Positions 3,680-8,004 of a DNA stretch of 8,004 nucleotides are shown here, piece after piece. This stretch comes from a bacterium (lineage in GTDB: Bacteria > SZUA-79 > Acidulodesulfobacterales > Acidulodesulfobacteraceae). A model generated the notes under the pieces. The model ran no database searches. It was not told the origin of the DNA and saw only the letters and a program-made list of their open reading frames with translations. Every line of letters starts with the position of its first letter. The first letter of the stretch is position 1. A program made the position numbers and the translations under genes. The DNA is taken from the NCBI GenBank assembly GCA_021799935.1, contig JAJYZM010000038.1, positions 1-8,004 on the forward strand. Reading direction: 5' to 3'.

Positions 3680-6283
3680 ATGCCGTTCAAACTTCCTAAG
3701 TTTTTTAAAAGATTAGATAGATTTATACTCAGCATCGCTGTTTCCACAAGTTTGGCTATCGCGATTATATCCGCTTACCTGCTGTATAATTTTGGAAATA
3801 ATATAATAAATACGGGAGCTGTGGTCACAAGTTCCTATATAGCCAATCAGACTTTCGATACGATGTATCAGATAATGAAGAGGGGATGGAACGAAAAGCA
3901 GGTCGAAAGTTTTGTCGAAGCGCTGAAAAAATCTTCTAAGAACGAAAAAATGTTGGGAATTTTTATATTCAGAGGTTCTATCGTAAAAAAACAGTTCGGC
4001 CGGGTTCCGCAGCCGAAAGAAAACAGTATCGTTAAAAAGGCTTTCGAGTCAAAATCTATAATACATAAAACATCAAACGGAAAGGAAATTTACGCTTATC
4101 CTCTGCTCGCGAAATCTATGTGCTTGAAATGCCACACTATGGCAAAAGCCGGAGACGTGAACGGCGTCATAGAGGTTTCTTTTAATACCGCCAATATGAC
4201 CAATAAATTTAAAAACTATTATTTTTTTATTTTATTTCTGATTTTTATTCTGCCCATTTCAGGCGGGGTCTTCGTAACTTTAATTTTAAGGCGCTCTATT
4301 AAGCATGGAATAGAAAGCATAAATAAAGAAGTAGAAAATATAAAAACCGTAAAAGATTTAAAATCGTTGAACGCAAAGCTTATCGACCTTAAATTCGAGG
4401 AATTTAACCAGATTTATAAAGGAGTGAACAGTCTTTCGGCAAGGCTTAAAGATATAGCCGTCGATAAAGACGTTCTAGAATTTGAAATAAAACTCTTGGA
4501 AAGATTTATTATTACCTCGGAAGTAGTTAAAGACTGGAGGGAGCATGTCTTTAACCTGCTTATAGAAATGAATAATATCATTAAAATATACAACGTTTTT
4601 TCTATATTCATTCAGGACGAAAATTTAATCAAAATAGAAGTATTCTGGAAAGGAGAGCCGACCGAAAAAACCAAAAAAATATTCGATAATCTTATTTATC
4701 AAAGCATATATCGCAACGGATTGGGCAGTTTTTTTACGCATGGCATAGAAAACCATGAGATATTTCATAATATAGCCGATAAAAATTCAAAACTGCCGGA
4801 CCTTTCCGAAGAAGATTTAACGGTTCAGACTAAAAAGGTAATTCTAGATACTCCGCATATCGGAGGTATCGTGGGTATCGGGATTCAGGCCGAGGAATCG
4901 ATAGATACAACAAGGGAACTTGTGATAAGCTCTGTTTTAGCCACTCTTTTGAACGTTGTAGGCTCTATAAAGGCCATATATAAATATACCAGAGAACTTG
5001 AATATTACGCCACGAGGGACGGGCTTACGAGCCTTTATAACCAGCGGGTATTTATGGAGTTCCTGCATTACGAAGTCGAAAGGTCAAAGAGAAATAACGA
5101 TGTTTTTAGTTTAGTATTTATCGATTTAGACAATTTTAAATTGGTTAACGATATGTACGGACATAACTTCGGAGATAAGTTTCTTAATGCGATAGCCGAT
5201 ATACTCGAAAAAGAAAAAAGGAGAGAGGATATTTTGGGCCGCTACGGAGGAGACGAATTCGTGATGATTCTTCCTGGGGCAAAAGAAGAACAGGCATATA
5301 TGATTTCTAACAAAATCAGGGATAGCATAAAAAAGTTTTCGCTGACGGATTCTAATACGCAAAAACCGGTTAGTGCGACGGTTTCGATAGGCATAGCGGT
5401 ATATCCCTATTCGGCGTCGGACGAAAAAGACCTGTTTCTGCTTGCGGACAACATGATGTATAAAGCCAAAAAAATGGGAAAGGATACCGTTTACACCGCA
5501 AAGGAAGAAGACGCTATTTCCGTGTATAAGGAAGTTTCGGAAAAGAGCAAAATGGTCTTAAACGCTTTAGAGCAGGATATAATCCTTCCGTATTTCCAGC
5601 CCATAATAGATTTGAAAACCGGCGGCGTTATAGCGCACGAGCTTTTAATGCGCATAAAATTAGAAACAGTCGAAGGCGAACTGCCTAATATTATTTCGGC
5701 GGTAGAATTTATAGAAATAGCCGAGAATATAGGCGTTGCCCATAAGCTGGATTTAATATTGCTGGAGAAGGCTTTTCTGAAAATCAAGGAAGAAGACTAT
5801 AAAAGCGATATGTTTATAAATCTCTCCCCTAAATCCCTATTAGTAACCGATTACGTAAAAACGGTTAAGCGCCTGTCTTTAAAATATAATATAGATACTT
5901 CCAAAATAGTTTTTGAGTTAACCGAAAGGGAAACCGTAAAAAATATAACTCTTCTGGAAAAGTTTGTAGTTAATCTTAAATACGAGGGTTTCAGATTTGC
6001 CGTCGACGATTTCGGTTCCGGTTTTAGTTCGTTTTTGTATATAAAGAGGTTGCCTATCGATTTCCTTAAAATAGACGGCGAGTTTATAAGAGGAATTTTT
6101 GAGGATAAAATGGACAGGGCGGTTGTGGCTAGTTCCATTTCTATCGCCAAAGAAATGGGGATTAAGACGATAGCCGAATTTATAGAGTCGGGAGAAGTTT
6201 TGTCCGAATTGAAGAAACTTAGCGTGGATTACGCGCAGGGATTTTTTATAGGAATGCCGTCGGAAAACTTCTCGAAAAAGTAA
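3680..6283 (+). CDS. Membrane GGDEF-EAL cyclic-di-GMP enzyme with periplasmic c-type haem sensor
   Basis: An 867-residue inner-membrane protein. Order: TM1 (about 14-36); periplasmic sensor (37-178) ending in a c-haem motif C148-LK-C151-H152 and then GDVNGVIEVSF, as in Tll0287-like/DUF3365 and Geobacter haem-PAS sensor domains; TM2 (about 179-203); HAMP-like and coiled segment (204-275); GAF-like region (about 283-435); GGDEF domain (437-605); EAL domain (about 625-867). The cyclase site GGDEF (523-527) is intact, with an inhibitory RxxD site (R514/D517) five residues before it. The phosphodiesterase residues are also present: E654 in ELLMR, N714, E746, DDFGSG from D776, K797, E833 and QG 853-854. 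So it could both make and break cyclic-di-GMP, with haem redox state or a gas ligand as the likely input (inference). ATG 3680 is needed to include TM1 (the next in-frame Met is 62), but no Shine-Dalgarno sequence precedes it. Confidence 0.92.
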   Translation: MPFKLPKFFKRLDRFILSIAVSTSLAIAIISAYLLYNFGNNIINTGAVVTSSYIANQTFDTMYQIMKRGWNEKQVESFVEALKKSSKNEKMLGIFIFRGSIVKKQFGRVPQPKENSIVKKAFESKSIIHKTSNGKEIYAYPLLAKSMCLKCHTMAKAGDVNGVIEVSFNTANMTNKFKNYYFFILFLIFILPISGGVFVTLILRRSIKHGIESINKEVENIKTVKDLKSLNAKLIDLKFEEFNQIYKGVNSLSARLKDIAVDKDVLEFEIKLLERFIITSEVVKDWREHVFNLLIEMNNIIKIYNVFSIFIQDENLIKIEVFWKGEPTEKTKKIFDNLIYQSIYRNGLGSFFTHGIENHEIFHNIADKNSKLPDLSEEDLTVQTKKVILDTPHIGGIVGIGIQAEESIDTTRELVISSVLATLLNVVGSIKAIYKYTRELEYYATRDGLTSLYNQRVFMEFLHYEVERSKRNNDVFSLVFIDLDNFKLVNDMYGHNFGDKFLNAIADILEKEKRREDILGRYGGDEFVMILPGAKEEQAYMISNKIRDSIKKFSLTDSNTQKPVSATVSIGIAVYPYSASDEKDLFLLADNMMYKAKKMGKDTVYTAKEEDAISVYKEVSEKSKMVLNALEQDIILPYFQPIIDLKTGGVIAHELLMRIKLETVEGELPNIISAVEFIEIAENIGVAHKLDLILLEKAFLKIKEEDYKSDMFINLSPKSLLVTDYVKTVKRLSLKYNIDTSKIVFELTERETVKNITLLEKFVVNLKYEGFRFAVDDFGSGFSSFLYIKRLPIDFLKIDGEFIRGIFEDKMDRAVVASSISIAKEMGIKTIAEFIESGEVLSELKKLSVDYAQGFFIGMPSENFSKK

Positions 6284-6314
6284 TATCGAGGTATATCGCT
6301 TTTCGCTTTTATAT

Positions 6315-6638
6315 TTAAGATAAATCGAGCAGTTCGGAAGCTTCTTCCTTGGTGGGAATCCCGACGAAAGAAAGCTTTCCGTTTATAACCGTCGAAGGAA
6401 CGCTTCTTATGTAAAGTTCGATAGACATGTGCCTGCCTTCGGGCTCGGAAACGTCCAGCGACCTGTAATTAAAATCCTTCCGTTCTTCATAGAGCCTTTT
6501 CCATGCGTTATCCGCCGGAATGCACTCCTCGCACCATTTAGAAACAAGGAGAACGACGTCGCGTTTTTTATAATTACTTTTTTACCCGCTTACTGGCTGG
6601 AACATCTCATGCATTGAATCTGCTCTTTTGAGCATCAT
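6315..6638 (-). pseudogene. Thioredoxin-like protein, interrupted by an in-frame TAA
   Basis: The frame begins with ATG at 6638, overlapping the nrdJ stop as ATGA, and ends with TAA at 6317-6315. It would encode 107 codons, but codon 19 (6584-6582) is TAA. After it comes a clear thioredoxin-fold sequence: strand DVVLLVS (27-33), redox motif W35-CEEC (Cys36, Cys39), helix to about 55, then the cis-proline RSVPST (Pro81), strand VINGKLSFVG and a final helix. No ATG, GTG or TTG lies between the TAA and the active site, so the domain cannot be started normally. Two A6 runs flank the break; an extra T before one and a missing A in the other would also restore a plausible strand (KKVIIKKRD). It is convergent with the GGDEF-EAL gene (31-base gap). 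As an nrdJ partner it would re-reduce the reductase. Nonsense mutation, sequencing error, readthrough and frameshifting all remain possible. Confidence 0.7.
6621..6634 (-). other. Small hairpin at the nrdJ/thioredoxin junction
   Basis: TGCTC-AAAA-GAGCA on the minus strand is a perfect 5-bp stem with a 4-base loop, starting immediately after the nrdJ stop and covering codons 2-6 of the overlapping thioredoxin-like frame. It might modulate coupled translation, but it is short and could be chance. Confidence 0.3.
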
Positions 6639-8004
6639 CCGCAGTCGGAGTATCCGCAGTCGAGACATACCGTACAGCCTTCCGCATGTTTCAAATTGGA
6701 GCCGCCGCACGAGGGGCAGGCGCCTCTGCCTTGAACGGCATGGGTTTTTATCGTAGAATTGCTCTCAGAAAAGGCGTAAGGATTAAATTTTGGCACCTTT
6801 TCTGCCGAATTAGGAGACTTTTTTTCTCCCGAACCGTTTTGCGCTATGGCATTTTCGTTAAGGCTTTTTTCGAGAGCTTTGCCTATGGCGTCGGCGCACG
6901 AATATATAATATTGGCTCCGAAACCGTAAGGAATATTGCATCTTATTCCTTTCAGCTGGCTTATAATTTCTTCCGCTCCAATCCCCGACCTCAAAGCCAA
7001 ACTTACCATTCTTCCGGTTGACTCCGTCTGAGACTGCGCGCATCCGCCGGATTTTCCGATTGAATTAAATATCTCGAAAGGATTTCCGTTTTCGTCGTAA
7101 TTTATCGTTACGTATAAAGGACCGCATCCGGTGATAGTTTTAACCGTTACGCCGCTTATCATATCGGGGCGTTTTCTCGGTTCTATCTGACTGCCGGTTT
7201 TTTTATCCGGGTTGCTATCTTTTATATTTTCTGCGGCGTTCTTGCCGATTATCGGTTTTATGTCGATAGGTTCCGATACGGACGAACCGCAAACCGGACA
7301 CGCATATTTTTTTGCCGCGCCGCCGCTTACAGAAGAACCGGACGTTAAGACCTGCTCTCTCGACCCGTCCCTGTAAACGGTAATTCCTTTTAGATTAAGG
7401 TTGTAAGCAAGCGTATAAACCTCTTTGATATCTTCTTTTTTTGCCGAATTAGGAAAGTTAACGGTTTTACTGACGGCATTATCGGTAAATTTTTGAAAAG
7501 CCGCCTGCGTCATAACGTGCCATTTTGGGGTAATATCATGGGAAGTGATAAATATCCTGCTTAAATATTCATATTCTTCTTTAGTCAATAATTCCGCAAC
7601 TTCTTTACCGTAAGATTTTCCGAGACTGCCGTTTTTTACTATATAATCTATTAATTTTGCGGAATAACCCCCCATGGATTCTAAAACGCCTTTAAGATTT
7701 TTGTCGATTTCTATTAAAGTTTGTTTGTCTAATACGTGTCTTTCGTAAGCCAATGCAAACAAAGGTTCTATGCCGCTAGAAGCGCCGCCTATTATGCTGA
7801 TGGTTCCGGTAGGGGCTATGGTGGTGGTCGTGCCGTTTCTCATAGCCTTGAAACCTTTTTTCTCCCAGAGAGAGCCTTTAAAGTTAGGAAAACTGCCGCG
7901 TTCTATGCCCAGCTCTTCGGATTTTATTTTTGATTCTTTATCTATGAATTCCATTATGCTTTCGGCAATTTTAAGCGCGAGTTCGCTGTCGTAAGGTATT
8001 CCCA
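6635..8004 (-). CDS. nrdJ: Adenosylcobalamin-dependent (class II) ribonucleotide reductase, C-terminal part
   Basis: The frame is open to the window edge, so the N-terminal half with the central radical-site region is outside; about 456 residues are visible. Numbering from Met at 7954: RNGTTTTIAPTGTISIIGG (39-57) and SSGIEPLFALAYER (59-72) of the catalytic barrel, HVMTQAAFQKFTDNAVSKTV (146-165), LKGITVYRDGSREQVL (188-203), then a TSCPD-type domain (about 262-362: GPLYVTINYDENGNPFEIF, GKSGG, LKGI), and a terminal Cys-rich zinc-ribbon tail with C413, C416, C427, C430, C433 and C438. The upstream residues GIPYDSELALKIAESI, before Met 7954, are also family-typical, so 7954 is not the real start. 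The enzyme reduces ribonucleotides to deoxyribonucleotides using B12, independent of oxygen. An extra CPVCG (219-223) sits in a loose linker. Stop TGA at 6637-6635 overlaps the thioredoxin-like start. Confidence 0.95.
   Translation of the reverse strand, partial: GIPYDSELALKIAESIMEFIDKESKIKSEELGIERGSFPNFKGSLWEKKGFKAMRNGTTTTIAPTGTISIIGGASSGIEPLFALAYERHVLDKQTLIEIDKNLKGVLESMGGYSAKLIDYIVKNGSLGKSYGKEVAELLTKEEYEYLSRIFITSHDITPKWHVMTQAAFQKFTDNAVSKTVNFPNSAKKEDIKEVYTLAYNLNLKGITVYRDGSREQVLTSGSSVSGGAAKKYACPVCGSSVSEPIDIKPIIGKNAAENIKDSNPDKKTGSQIEPRKRPDMISGVTVKTITGCGPLYVTINYDENGNPFEIFNSIGKSGGCAQSQTESTGRMVSLALRSGIGAEEIISQLKGIRCNIPYGFGANIIYSCADAIGKALEKSLNENAIAQNGSGEKKSPNSAEKVPKFNPYAFSESNSTIKTHAVQGRGACPSCGGSNLKHAEGCTVCLDCGYSDCG

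Noticed and set aside
6273..6292. CTCGA...TCGAG inverted repeat at the end of the GGDEF-EAL gene as a terminator
   Set aside because: Only a 5-bp stem with a 10-base loop and no adjacent T-run; no convincing terminator is visible in the 31-base convergent gap.
6429..6617. Plus-strand frame of 62 codons in the region downstream of the GGDEF-EAL gene
   Set aside because: The opposite strand carries a recognisable thioredoxin sequence (WCEEC, cis-Pro); this frame is its shadow.
6593..6637. The nrdJ TGA read as selenocysteine, extending the protein by 14 codons with three Cys (CSKEQIQC, MRCSSQ)
   Set aside because: NrdJ proteins normally end at a CGYSxC(G) tail exactly as here, the ATGA overlap explains the downstream sequence, and the small hairpin right after the TGA is too short and close to be a convincing SECIS.
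6686..7021. Plus-strand frames across the nrdJ region (also 7736-7994)
   Set aside because: All are antisense to conserved NrdJ motifs and show no family resemblance of their own.

Overview
The window comes from an AT-rich bacterial chromosome. A predicted periplasmic c-type haem domain, a hemerythrin and a class II (B12-dependent) ribonucleotide reductase point to a Gram-negative anaerobe or microaerophile living where oxygen, NO or redox conditions fluctuate. Codon use and protein style would fit deltaproteobacterial-like or Nitrospirae-like lineages, but the sequence alone does not fix the taxon.

Layout. (1) 1-395, + strand: the 3' end of a COG1926-type phosphoribosyltransferase, cut by the window edge. 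(2) 540-2190, + strand: a probable two-gene operon of a DUF59/MIP18 (SufT/PaaD-like) Fe-S assembly protein and a 12-helix membrane protein resembling haem-copper oxidase subunit I / NnrS-type proteins. (3) 2191-2398: an intergenic patch with three hairpins and a direct repeat, which looks like REP-type palindromic DNA. (4) 2399-3470, - strand: a hemerythrin and a tandem DUF2249 protein in one operon. (5) 3471-3679: a divergent control region with a perfect CRP/FNR-type palindrome placed symmetrically between two possible -10 boxes. (6) 3680-6283, + strand: an 867-residue membrane GGDEF-EAL protein with a periplasmic CxxCH haem site and both cyclic-di-GMP catalytic centres apparently intact. 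(7) 6315-8004, - strand: the C-terminal half of nrdJ and, overlapping its stop by ATGA, a small thioredoxin-like gene broken by an in-frame TAA.

How the parts may work together (inference): DUF59, an oxidase-like membrane protein, hemerythrin and DUF2249 are families that recur together near denitrification and NO-stress genes. Here they form two convergent operons, and the hemerythrin operon shares its control region with a haem-bearing cyclic-di-GMP enzyme. The simplest model is a gas/redox response module: a CRP/FNR-family regulator drives Fe-S repair and di-iron or haem proteins, while the haem sensor turns the same kind of signal into a cyclic-di-GMP change. No regulator gene is visible in the window. 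The nrdJ/thioredoxin pair is a separate deoxynucleotide-synthesis unit.
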